NCBI GenBank assembly: GCA_951394045.1
Contig: OX595996.1
Location: 1,116,001 to 1,180,000, forward strand
Source: Nitzschia sp. DOCU1
Lineage: Eukaryota > Bacillariophyta > Bacillariophyceae > Bacillariales > Bacillariaceae
Reading direction: 5' to 3'
Length of the DNA: 64,000 nucleotides
Position 1 is the first letter of the stretch; each line of letters opens with the position of its first letter. The notes beneath the pieces are model-generated. The model made no database searches. It was not told the DNA's origin and saw only the letters and a program-made list of their open reading frames with translations. Made by a program: the position numbers and the translations under genes. This document shows, in pieces, positions 19,515 through 29,190 of this stretch.

Positions 19515-20543
19515 TCAAATTTCAAGGCCGTGGACATTGGGTACATCTTCCAGGATTGTTTCCGGTTGCGGACGATGCCGTCCGTAGGACGCACGAGGGC
19601 GAATGCTCTTGGATGCCATGCGGCTGAGGCGGCGCATAACGCCTTCTTGGGATCGATTAGTAGAGCGGGCCTTCGCCTTGGTAGCCAGGGAATATGGATT
19701 ATGGCCGGTTGCCGCTGCCATGGTCAACCCAAGGGCAACATTCATCTTTGCATAATCTTTTAGTGGCGTCGCCTTCTGGATAGTTTGGATGCTGTCGTTG
19801 CGGCGTACTCCATGTACCACAATCTTGTCAGTAGTCTTGTTGGAAATGGTAGGAGTGACATCCTTGTCGCGAGGAGCAGGTGGTGGTTTCTTGTTGCGAC
19901 GGCCTTTGCGAGACGATTTGCCTCCGCGACTCGTCTGTTGCTGGCGAAGCGGCAATGCGGTCATGAAGGAAATGCGGGATCGTTGCGCTCGGTCCAGCTC
20001 CTTTTGGATCGAAGTAGCCGTACGCAAAAAATTCTTGACCAGGTTAATCAGGCTAGAAGGATTGATTGATCCATCAATTCGATGGGAATGGCACAAGGTA
20101 ATTTCCATATCCTGAGGCTTGGTAGGATCCAAAGACAAAGTACACCCGTTGGTAGTCTGCGTAAGATAGTTGAGTTCCAGGGCCTTTCGCATAACCGCTG
20201 TAGAAGACGGCAGGCATTTCATGATGCATGTGTACAGGAAGAAAGTTTTAGAGTCCCATGGTACTTCGATCACAACCACAAAACTTCCGCACTGGAAACT
20301 GCACATTCCTCGCTGGTCCAGTCCTAGTTTTGTATCCCACTCTTTCCCGATGGATCCAAGGTGCTGGTTAATAAGATTTCGATACTTTTGAGAAGTGCTT
20401 GAATCATAAGCTTCGTTGTCCAAGGGTAAAGCATGCCTCTTCCGGATTGATACAGGCTGTCTTTGAATTGATTCTGTCATTGTCGGTGATACACAAGGTG
20501 GGTTGTCTACATGCGCATCAAAGTTCGGAAAATTGTGGGCCAT
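19515..20543 (-). CDS. Hypothetical protein with a possible CesT/Tir-chaperone-like domain
   Basis: 342 residues from ATG 20543; the open frame extends upstream only to a TTG. Residues ~50-170 read as one compact alpha/beta domain: LGLDQRGMCSFQCGSFVVVIEVP, an extended strand with FFLYTCIMKCLP, a helix AVMRKALELNYL, a Gly-turn with TLSLDP, then strand, helix and an FLRTATSIQKELD helix. The order (helix, hairpin with G.C.F, helix LL..N, G..L.LD, final helix) is that of type III secretion chaperones of the CesT family, which occur as annotated hits in stramenopiles. The C-terminal half is basic and Arg/Ser-rich with KGRRNKK, possibly nuclear or RNA-binding. Role unknown. Fold assignment is by eye and tentative. 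Confidence 0.5.
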   Translation of the reverse strand: MAHNFPNFDAHVDNPPCVSPTMTESIQRQPVSIRKRHALPLDNEAYDSSTSQKYRNLINQHLGSIGKEWDTKLGLDQRGMCSFQCGSFVVVIEVPWDSKTFFLYTCIMKCLPSSTAVMRKALELNYLTQTTNGCTLSLDPTKPQDMEITLCHSHRIDGSINPSSLINLVKNFLRTATSIQKELDRAQRSRISFMTALPLRQQQTSRGGKSSRKGRRNKKPPPAPRDKDVTPTISNKTTDKIVVHGVRRNDSIQTIQKATPLKDYAKMNVALGLTMAAATGHNPYSLATKAKARSTNRSQEGVMRRLSRMASKSIRPRASYGRHRPQPETILEDVPNVHGLEI

Positions 20544-21196
20544 CGAACGAACAGCAGCGATGATACATGTCAACGTGGATAAGAGGAACTTGTCCGAAAC
20601 TCTCACCGTTCCATTTTGGGAAACACATGGTTGCTGGGCCTTCCATTTGAAGTATTTGTTCCGCAAGGTTTTGGAGTGAGAGGTTTTTTAGTTTCGCTCG
20701 TGGATCCGAGGGGCGAGATGTCGGCGGCAGATCTCATGGAAGAAAGAGGGGAGCGAAAAACGCAATGTACTGTACTGCAGGTACTATGCGTGCAGCTTCG
20801 TATGTCCTGTACTTCGAGTACGCTACGGTACTACCGATATTGCCAAAAACCCCTGTAGGAACGTTCCTCGAGCTGACTTTACAGTCGAATGAGTCATGAC
20901 TATTATCGATTCTTCCTTCCATCTCATGGCCGCCGCGTCGACCCTCCTCGCGGAGTCAACCATCCGATAAAACAATAGACCAAAAAATCTGGTTAACTAC
21001 ATACATGATGTCAAACAACATGGATATCGATTTGCGCGGTTTTGTTCTATGATGAATGTGAAGATTTGGATTTGTGGAAATCGATGGCCATGCGACGCCC
21101 ATGTCGCGGCTCATCAAAACATCAAAGCAAGCCATCTCAAATTACTTTTGTTTCCCTGTTTCCCCCCGTATTGCTCCAAGATGGTAGCGGGCAATC
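20544..21196. other. Intergenic region
   Basis: No supported gene. It separates the 5' side of the CesT-like gene from the 3' end of the 21197-23116 gene. Bases 20765-20850 contain dispersed gtac/tacg motifs. Confidence 0.3.
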
Positions 21197-23116
21197 CTAT
21201 TTACATACCCCGTTGACACAGAACATTGAGTTAACAATTTGATCAAGCAAACCAGTCGCAACAGATGTGTCTGACCGAACGCTACCGTGGCGGCCACGAC
21301 CCTTCATCGTCAAATGAGCTGCTCTTGCCTGCAGTTTCGAAAGCGTCGAGACCATTTCTCCAATGTCCTCAGGCGTGCTTTGAGGCTTGGTAGGATCACC
21401 AATTCCTCGCAGTCTTTCTTCGAGGATTTCCACAGTTTCGCGGATTTCAAGCAACTCAATTGTGTCCGGGTGAATTTCTTGGAGTTCGTTGGCTTTTCTA
21501 CTTAGGTGTCGGATAGAGGACTTGTAGCTACCATCCATGATAGGAGGATCCAAGAGCGTAGATTCACTAGATTCGTCATCGGATTCTCTCTCCGGCGACG
21601 AATTCTGTCTACGGAAGGTAACTTTAGGCATAGATGCTCTGTTGTTGTCGACGATGCTTGAATCTTCAACAGAGTTTTTGCTTGCTGACTCTGATTTTGT
21701 GCTTGGCTTTTTCCGAGTGAGTATGCCCGTAACGAAAGATCCGTCAAAGCTGTGGAGAGCCACGGCTTCGATATCCTGGTCGCCACCAACAAGATCCAGC
21801 GAATATTTGCTATCAGCATCAAAAGCATTCTTGGCTTTGAGCACAATTCTTGTGTCACTTCCTGAAGGTAGAGAATCGAGTCGTTTTTTTACTGGGGTCA
21901 GTGGCCGCCCCTGAAATCCAGAGAGACTCATTGGTCGGAACATTGATTTCGTAGATTTCTTCCAGGAAACTTTTTTTATACATGAGGAGCTGAAACGAAA
22001 GTGCCTTTTGTTTCCAGCTTGATGCCGACTTGCCCGCAGGATGCTTGGAATGAAGCTACCGTTGGTGCGCGCTCTGCTGATTTCGGTCTGTTGCGCACTC
22101 GACTGGGACGAAGGATACTTGTATTGGGCAACTCTTGTCCTGTTACGTGAAGACGATCTTGACCTTAGAGATCCATTGGAAGGGGACCTTCCCCGTCGCA
22201 CCGATGATGGATCAGACCATGACGTTGACCGTGCCATATTGTTTCGTCGTGTCACAGAAGCTGGTTGCGGCAAAGAATGTTCGCTTTTGTGTCTTGACAA
22301 GGATCGCTCCAGGGAAGAGGATCGTTCAAGTCGCGACGACGGTGATGACGACGTACTTTTACCATGGTGTGTCGACGAAGAAGATAAAGGCACTGCCATC
22401 CTGTCGCGAATCGCTTCTTGTTGAAACTGCCAAACTACCGGTGTTGGCCTGACGGCTGTATCTGTCACGAGTCCCGACGAACCAGTCTGCAAAATCCTTT
22501 GGTAGTCCTCAACTGGAGCGGGATATGAAGCGCCTGGTCGAAACGAGGACGACAAGCGTCTCGATGCCTCTTCGCGTTCGATAGCAGGTGATCGGTCGAC
22601 CTTGACTGTATCACCAAAATCGTAGGGAGAATATGTCTTCATTCCTTGAGTTGACCGATAACTTGGTGGTTGATGCCGAGGTGGACTTTCGTCGCGTGCA
22701 GGTTCGAGCCGTCCCCGTGAGTTGGACCTGCCATCGCGGCGTGACTTGGAACGACTTCGTGATGATCGCGAATGGACGCTCTTTCTTTCACTTGGTCGTG
22801 AATCTCTGGCATCTATATGGTCCCCTTGACGTCGCGATGGCGATCGCGACCTTGTTCGTTGCAGAAATCGGGGAGTAGGTTCGCTTGTTGCTTCCCAGCG
22901 GGCAGAGGAGGACCCCCGCGATGGTGGGATGGATCTTTTACTTCCTTTGGAAGACACAGCCCAGGTTGCACCATCCCCGTAATGAGATGGTGATCGAGCT
23001 GGATATTTCTCAGACGGCCCCCTTACCTCGGCCGCGTACGTTCCAGCAATCCAAGCTTCCACTGGTGGTGGGAGGCTACTAGATTGTCTGCTCTCACCCC
23101 TTCCTCTGGACACCAT
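21197..23116 (-). CDS. Hypothetical Arg/Ser-rich protein with C-terminal coiled coil
   Basis: 639 residues in one exon. The first ~350 are dense in Ser-Arg, Ser-Pro and Arg-Gly (RSRSPSRRQG, RSRSKSRRDG), as in splicing-related or cytoskeletal disordered proteins. Around 370-500 are patches with KKVSWKKSTKSMF, EAVALHSFDGSFVTGIL and PKVTFRRQNSSPE. The last ~110 contain helical heptads (ELLEIRETVEILEERLRGIG and MVSTLSKLQARAAHLTMKG). The C-terminus ends in FCVNGVCK with two Cys. No RNA-recognition motif is present, so it is not a classical SR protein. Function unknown. Confidence 0.6.
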   Translation of the reverse strand: MVSRGRGESRQSSSLPPPVEAWIAGTYAAEVRGPSEKYPARSPSHYGDGATWAVSSKGSKRSIPPSRGSSSARWEATSEPTPRFLQRTRSRSPSRRQGDHIDARDSRPSERKSVHSRSSRSRSKSRRDGRSNSRGRLEPARDESPPRHQPPSYRSTQGMKTYSPYDFGDTVKVDRSPAIEREEASRRLSSSFRPGASYPAPVEDYQRILQTGSSGLVTDTAVRPTPVVWQFQQEAIRDRMAVPLSSSSTHHGKSTSSSPSSRLERSSSLERSLSRHKSEHSLPQPASVTRRNNMARSTSWSDPSSVRRGRSPSNGSLRSRSSSRNRTRVAQYKYPSSQSSAQQTEISRARTNGSFIPSILRASRHQAGNKRHFRFSSSCIKKVSWKKSTKSMFRPMSLSGFQGRPLTPVKKRLDSLPSGSDTRIVLKAKNAFDADSKYSLDLVGGDQDIEAVALHSFDGSFVTGILTRKKPSTKSESASKNSVEDSSIVDNNRASMPKVTFRRQNSSPERESDDESSESTLLDPPIMDGSYKSSIRHLSRKANELQEIHPDTIELLEIRETVEILEERLRGIGDPTKPQSTPEDIGEMVSTLSKLQARAAHLTMKGRGRHGSVRSDTSVATGLLDQIVNSMFCVNGVCK

Positions 23117-23661
23117 TTCAGTTGGTCTGCCCCAGAAATTTGTTGATGGCTCCTTTGCCGTAGCCGAAAGTCGTCAACTCCTGGTCTATGGTGATTCGAT
23201 TCGGGGAAAAACCAAAGCCCCCTACGAAAGTGAAAAGAAAAGACTCACTATCGGCGTGCTTGCATCCCATAACATGATGAGGAATGTTCCCATCTATGCA
23301 TCCGAAAAAGATACGAGGCGTTGGTCATGGTAATTTGATGGATTTTGACGTTGAGATTTGGTTACATAGACGTAGCGGGTAAATGGACGTTAATATCCCT
23401 CGCCGAGACCCACATTCGAGAAGGTACTGTGAGCCAACGGGCGTCAGCGCCTATTTCAGTCCTTGCCCTCCCTCCCTGCCCTGCCCTATGAACCTCCGCT
23501 CCCTCCACCCTCCCCCTCCGCTCTCCCCCCAAAAGTTGAAAGATGTGCGTTGCCGATGGGGGACACTACGTTCCACCATGACGATCCATCGTCCCTTTGA
23601 TCCTCGCCCTCGACACTTTAATTCGCTAGCGAGTACTACTTTGACTGCATAACTTTTTACA
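23117..23661. promoter_or_regulatory. Divergent intergenic region with pyrimidine-rich stretch
   Basis: The spacer separates the divergent 21197-23116 and SCI1-like genes. Bases 23460-23535 are strongly C/T-rich on the plus strand (ccttgccctccctccctgcc). No gene is supported. Confidence 0.35.
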
Positions 23662-24579
23662 ATGGGAAAGGGCAATAAACTGGAAGAGGAGAAGGACGCT
23701 TCTTCGTCGGCGTCGGTATCCTCGTCGGATTCAGCATCATCTTCAGGGGACGACGACAAAGATCAGAAGCGACGACGAGAGCATAAAAAACATCAACGCA
23801 AGCACAAAGAAGATCGCAAGAAGAAAAAGAAGAGCAAAAAGAAGAAACGAAGGCGAGATGACGACAGTGACGTTGATGACGCCGAAGATCGGGGATCCAC
23901 ACGGAAGAGAAGGAAGCACGAGGATGATCGTTCGGTGTCGTCTAGCAGTGACTACAGCAGGGATGACTCTTCTTCTTCTGACGACGATCGAAGGAGCAAG
24001 AAAAAGAAAAGGCGCCACGAGGACAGAAAGCGAAAGAAGGATAAAAAGAAGAAAAAGTCGAAAAGTAGGAGCAGCGAAGACAAGGACGACGGCGCTCCTT
24101 CCTTTGGGAAATACGGAATTTTGAAACCTAGCGATTACCAAAGAAAACAGCGGAGCTTTACGATTTGGTTGGAAGAAGTGAAAGGCATTATGAGTTTCAA
24201 TGGTCCCAAGTGGGAGCTTCAAAACTACTTTAAAGAATATGCTGAGGACTTTAACACAGCAACGCTGCCACATGTCAAATACTACGATTATGACAAGTGG
24301 GAAATGGAGGAATACCAAAAGAATAAATCGGAAAGTGCTGCGGCATCCAACAAGTCCTCCGCTCAGCGCGATGAGGTGCTTCATGCACAAAGGCTTCAGG
24401 AACAGGCTACGCGGAAGCGCCAGGAAGAAATGGAGCTAGTTCGGAACATGATGAGCAAGGAAAAGAGGGATGAAATGAAGCGCAAGGCTGAGCTGCAGGC
24501 AGAAATGGCGCATGCTTTCAAACGGGGAGATCAAGAAACGTACTTGCGGTTGAAGTCTCGCCTGGAACCTGAGAAATAG
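23662..24579 (+). CDS. SCI1-like nuclear Lys/Arg/Asp-rich protein
   Basis: 305 residues. The first ~145 are alternating acidic/Ser and very basic blocks (KKKKKSKKKKRRR), predicting nuclear or nucleolar location. Residues ~150-215 form the only folded-looking part: FGKYGILKPSD, FTIWLEEVKGI, NYFKEYAEDFNTATLPHVKYYDY. This resembles the conserved region of the style cell-cycle inhibitor 1 (SCI1) family of plants and related fungal and animal proteins, with its F..WL.E.KG....L......LF..F..DWN...L...YY pattern. The C-terminal ~90 are a long charged helix with MSKEKRDEMKRKAELQAEM. SCI1 of tobacco is a nuclear inhibitor of cell proliferation; the role here is inferred only from similarity. Confidence 0.6.
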   Translation: MGKGNKLEEEKDASSSASVSSSDSASSSGDDDKDQKRRREHKKHQRKHKEDRKKKKKSKKKKRRRDDDSDVDDAEDRGSTRKRRKHEDDRSVSSSSDYSRDDSSSSDDDRRSKKKKRRHEDRKRKKDKKKKKSKSRSSEDKDDGAPSFGKYGILKPSDYQRKQRSFTIWLEEVKGIMSFNGPKWELQNYFKEYAEDFNTATLPHVKYYDYDKWEMEEYQKNKSESAAASNKSSAQRDEVLHAQRLQEQATRKRQEEMELVRNMMSKEKRDEMKRKAELQAEMAHAFKRGDQETYLRLKSRLEPEK

Positions 24580-24678
24580 TCAAATGGAACACCTAAATGA
24601 ACGATTGTCCCCTCAAGTGATCGAGCTTCAATGAACGTAGGTAGATCATCGCCCGAAACCCCCAGACACCAAATTGTA

Positions 24679-26452
24679 TCATTTTCCATCGTCAGCTTGG
24701 CCTGCAGCACTAGAATCTCCCGACGATACTTCATGCCGGGAAGGTTGCCCCACGCGCTCTTGGAAAATAGCATTCACGAACTTTGGAAATAGTCTTCTGT
24801 CGGAGTAATCCAGCGTCGACACATCGGATGAAGATGACGTCGCATCTGGGTCGTCCGACGGAATCAGCGATTCAGTGCGACTAACTTGGAGCACTTGAAG
24901 GACCCAGCCCGTCATAGCATCCCTATCGCCATTGGAGGGACGACTGTGCAATAGTTGTCTCCAACGTTCTATTCTGTCTGGCGACAATTCAGTCGATGAG
25001 CTGTTAGGAGAAGGTTCTCGGTCGAAACTTTCATCCTGTAAAGAGGCAGTAGGGGCTTGCCCGACACGGCTAGAAGATGCCCTGCTTGAAGGTTCAGGCT
25101 CCGCATCAACCCCGGATTTGGGGTTCCGTGATGGAAGACCTTCTTCTTGATTCTTGTTGCGCACCTTCTGAGTGACGTTCTTCGTGGCCGAGGGCTTTGA
25201 CTCGTCACGCTTTGCAATGAAGCTTTCTTGACTCGAAGCCTCTTGTTGGAACGATTCTTTGGTTTTGTTCTCTGGATTGATGCTTGAAAGTGTGGCTGTC
25301 TGCTGGATTATTGTACCTCGGGCAGGGTGGGATGATAGTGACACGTTCACTGTGGACTGGGGCTGCGCAACATTGACGACGCTACCTGCTGCTGCTGTCG
25401 CCGTACTACCCCTAAGAAGTCGATCGTACACGTCGCTACCGGCGGTCGGGACAGGGTCCTCCCCATAGTGATGGTGACGTATTCTGAAATTGCGCTTCGC
25501 AACTGGCATACGGCAGTATGCGCAATAGCAGAACTTTATGCCGCTGGCTCGGCAGGAGGGAAGCGAGCAGTGCAGTTCCTCCCCGTGCTTGGTATCTGGA
25601 TTGATCTCGAAGTATGCGGTCTATAGAAGTATGGCGAGAGGAGCAATGGAGTAAAAGTCAGAAGGTTGCTCAGCTATCGGCGGCTACTGGTTGTAGTCCC
25701 TTGAAAAGACTCGCCTGGAAGTCGTGCTCAGGCGGCATTCCTCGTGCTCGACAAGGAGACCTCCGCGAGGTAGCTGCAGGTGCACGACCATAGGTATCAG
25801 CAGGAGGAAGTGTTCTACGACTAGTTTGAGCTTGGAATTGTTCCCTTGTTGGTGGGAGGAAGTTGGTGGTTGATGGCGATGCAGCAGCCACCTCGCGGTT
25901 AGTTTGTGACGCGGAGAGGATGGTGGTAGGAGGGGGCTGCTGGCGATTTGAACTCGGCAAAGCATTCTCCAGATTATTCGGAACTAATCCAGACAACACT
26001 ATGCTAGTAACAAGCTGTTGAACTTGCTGTCGCTCCGCCATAGCTGCTTGTTGTTGGTGGAATACTTGTCGATTTATACTTGATTGTGTCTGGTGGCCCG
26101 GTAAGAACTCTAACAAATTCCAGAACGGATCAAGTGAAGAGGAACCACCAGCAGCACCAGCAGGGGTCGGTAGCAGCGCACTACTAGCAGTCCCGAGGAC
26201 AGAAGAAGGCATCCTGATGCTGCTGGTGCCATGAAATAGCGCAGCAGGAGGCTGAGCTTGTGGGGGGTGCGGAATCATACTGAAGGCGGACGATGGGTTG
26301 AGGAGCATACTTCCATCATCTCTCGTTGTTGGACTTGGACGTCCTCCTCGCGGTGGCGGTTCTTCTTGGCGCCAGTAACTTCGAACGTTAGGTTCTTCAG
26401 CCCTTGAGCCGCTACCCGCGTCGTTGCTGGACGAATCATACGGACCACTCAT
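24679..26452 (-). CDS. Zinc-binding Cys/His-domain protein with disordered flanks (two exons)
   Basis: Exon 1 (25688-26452) and exon 2 (24679-25620) are joined in phase 0 by a 67-base intron (GTAGCC...CTTCTATAG, with ctgac as a branch-site candidate), giving 568 residues. The join produces a compact domain at ~255-300. It contains HGEELHCSLPSC, FCYCAYCRMPVAKRNF and RIRHHHYGED, a likely zinc ribbon or C2H2-like fold with four Cys plus Cys/His extras. I believe this block recurs in stramenopile proteins. The flanks are Gln/Pro/Ser-rich (with DPFWNLLEFLPGHQ) and a C-terminal region with MTGWVLQVLQVSR and LFPKFVNAIFQERVG. The frame stays open upstream of ATG 26452 to about 26565 with protein-like sequence (LDSTNIEALFASM), so the true N-terminus may come from an unseen exon. 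Possibly a transcription cofactor. Confidence 0.6.
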
Positions 26453-27526
26453 GCTTGCAAAAAGTGCCTCGATGTTTGTTGAATCCAGCGGTGGTCCTCC
26501 TCCTCTTTTGATTTCCTCAGCATCCAGCAGGCTGGTTTTGGAATGGAGGACACGATCTTCTTAGGTGGAGGAGTTGTTGTCGTTGCTCCTACCGTTTCTA
26601 GTTTTGTAGAGCTGCCGAGTTGTAGTGTCATCCAAGCTCTGTTGCGGCGTCAGCTGCTGCTGCTGAGAAGGTGCACCGGATTAATTGGTGGTATTGGAGA
26701 AAGGCTACGAGAGACAGCAATTCAACGATGGACACAGTGGAGGTCTTATTGTTCTTCGAGAGGGCACTTCGTGCCTTGGTCTAGGCCACAACGAGAAGGA
26801 AATTTCAACACGACTTGCTCCAATTGTGCCTCGTGTCCAAGGTTCCTTTAACTAAAGGTAACACCGCGATATGGAATTATTTAACATGAGAAACCAAAAC
26901 ACATTCAAGCGTTTTTCTAGACTTCGCCTTCTAGTACAGTCCAGTGCATATTGTGATGCATAGCCAGCTGGGTGCTACGCATGTCCGAACCGCCGGTGGC
27001 AGCTGGGCGAATTTTGCTGCCCACATTCCCCTAATAATGTAGCCCGCTCAAAGAACATTTTCTATCAGGGTAAAAAGAGAACCGTCCAAAGGGTTCGATA
27101 GCCTTCTCGATGACGGGAGCATAAGTCTACTACTACCGACATTGAGGACGGCACGACAATGTCGCTGGCCAAGACGAACAAGAAGAAGGTACCTACCTAG
27201 GCTACGAGGAGCAAGACCCTCCGCCAACTCGTCCTCCTTGACGTTGTGGCACATTTGAATCCACCAGTATACTACCGGTAGTAGTATCAGCATAATATTA
27301 CTACATAGCTAGCTGGTGGTGCTACTACCGGTAGTGCTGTTTCCAAATTCTTAGCGTCCCAGGTGGTGGCTTCCTGGTGGTGCCTACGTGGTTGAGCTTG
27401 TCGAAACCTGAGACTGCAGCAGGTGACCCATAACCTACTATTTCTACTATCAAAGCAGCGAAAAGTGCGCACCGCTATCCATTTGGCATATTGTTGTTCT
27501 ACTTACTACCGCCGGTAGTAGTAGCA
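26453..27526. other. Intergenic region with three near-identical palindromes
   Basis: Bases 26453-26565 may be extra coding sequence of the zinc-binding gene. Palindromes lie at 27270-27283 (tactaccggtagta), 27322-27336 (ctactaccggtagtg) and 27504-27520 (tactaccgccggtagta). The retrotransposon is inserted 11 bases after the last one. No gene is supported. Confidence 0.4.
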
Positions 27527-27531
27527 CCAGG

Positions 27532-27901
27532 TAACAAACGGGATGCGGGAACGACGGAAAGTGTGATCCCTCCGATCCGAAGGACCACGAGGACTAACTC
27601 TATCTACATTGAGTTATGGGTCCGACTTCGGAGAGTTCCTATGGGAAGCGACGAAAGGACGATGTTAGCTCTCTTCAGTAGTCAAGAGTGCGTCCTCCGG
27701 CGTCACTAAAGGGTTTGCTGTTGTCGGCATGGGGCGAGGTCAGTGCCAGCGCATGGTCATGCTGGGAATGACCGCTGGGTTCATGGGGTTTCGGGACGGG
27801 GCTATGGGGACCGCGGCAATAGTACACAATATCTCTAACAATAGTAGTGCAACTATTATCGTGGAGATTACCTCTTGACCGAGGTTTAAAGCTATTCATT
27901 A
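27532..27901 (+). repeat. Left LTR of the copia-type element
   Basis: 370 bases, starting taacaaacgggatgcgg and ending gctattcatta. It differs from the right LTR at about six positions (third base, two near 27633, and one each near 27692, 27722 and 27737). A loose inverted repeat tagtagtgcaactatta lies near the 3' end. Confidence 0.93.
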
Positions 27902-27939
27902 GATTAACAGTCGCAACTGCTTCAGTTGCAAGGTTTCCG

Positions 27940-29190
27940 ATGTCAGCGGGAGGCGGCCCCGGTCCTCCGGGAAGCGCCCCAACCCCGACAACCTGTTCAA
28001 TGACCAAGAGGGTCTTCGATCGTGTTATCAAGGAAGTGGTCGGTTTGGACGATGATGACGGACTCGTGAAGGCTCTTGACGGAATCGGAGTAAAGGTCAT
28101 GAGCGATTTGTTGTCGCTCTCGGATCTACAGATTGAATGCTTGACTTTTGTGGATGAACACGGTGCACGGCAAGACGTTTCGCTCACACAAAAGAATCAG
28201 GTAAAGATCCTCAAAGCGTGGAACATCTATCTGTTATCGACCTATGGTTTGAGGAAAGTTGACTGGTATGATGACACCGTCGTCAACGAGGATTCTTATG
28301 ATGAGTTTTGCGTGAATGAGTATGATCCGGATTCCCCAACGCCCCACAAGCCGCCATCCTCGAATACGAGTAATGTCAACCCCCCGACTGGCGCTCCTCC
28401 TGCGACCACTTCTGGACCCGCAAGGAACGTTTCTTCTCTTGCCCAAGACTTTCGCAAGGGAATTAAGCGCGACAAGACTCATTATTCAGAACTCAAGGAT
28501 GAAGCAAATTGGGATGAATGGAAGCGCGCCATGCTTTCGACGGCCTCCTCCCATGGCGTGGAGAACGTATTTAACCCAAGCTACAAACCTTCGAATGCCG
28601 ATGAGTTTTTACTGTTTCTCGAGCAACAGAAATTCGTGTACGATGTCCTAAACGCGAAGCTGTTGACCTCACAAGGCCAGTACTTGGTGAAAAGTTTGAG
28701 ACTACTCGCGACGCCCAGATGGTATGGTCTGAGTACCTTAAGCACGTCAAATCGTCCACGAAGGCCCTTATCGAAAGGAGACAGCTCATGCAGAAGATCA
28801 TGCAGGCTCGTCTTCCTGCCAATTACCACGGCAGTTATGTTGCCTTCATCAACAATTGGTTGGATCTTATTCGAAGATTCGAAAGGCTGTTGCCGATTAC
28901 AGCCCATATGTCGGACGATCAGAAGAAAGACGTGCTACAGGCAGTCCTATTCTATCATCCGGAGTTCTCGCGTATCGACAATTATGATTACTATCAGCAA
29001 GGTTCTGGAATGCTCGCCAGCTCATATGAGCAGTACTTGGCGTCCGTCCAAAGGATCGCGATGAAGCTTGACCAGAGTAAGACTACGAGGCGGGAAGAAG
29101 GTGGAAGCCGCTTGATCAACTTTGCAGGTTTTGATGACCACCTTCCAAGTCTTACGACCATGACGACTACCATGGAAGAAGAGACGAAGA
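27940..29190 (+). pseudogene. gag region of the copia-type element (frameshifted)
   Basis: The first in-frame ATG after the LTR is at 27940 (MSAGGGPGPPGS). Frame 1 runs to about 28690, then homologous-looking capsid sequence continues in another frame (around MVWSEYLKHVKSSTKALIER, helical) to about 29180, where it shifts again into the protease frame. The text between shifts is helical Gag-like, with KDEANWDEWKRAMLSTASSH and YHPEFSRIDNYDYYQ. No CCHC zinc knuckle is visible. The first shift falls at ggtgaaaagtttgag, a short A run. Confidence 0.75.

Noticed and set aside
23743..24390. 215-codon minus-strand hydrophobic frame opposite the SCI1-like gene
   Set aside because: Antisense of Lys/Arg/Asp codons gives artificial Leu/Phe/Val runs.
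28680..28700. Programmed frameshift signal in gag
   Set aside because: An A run exists, but several other breaks in the same element and the lack of a conserved slippery heptamer make decay more likely; kept only as an option.
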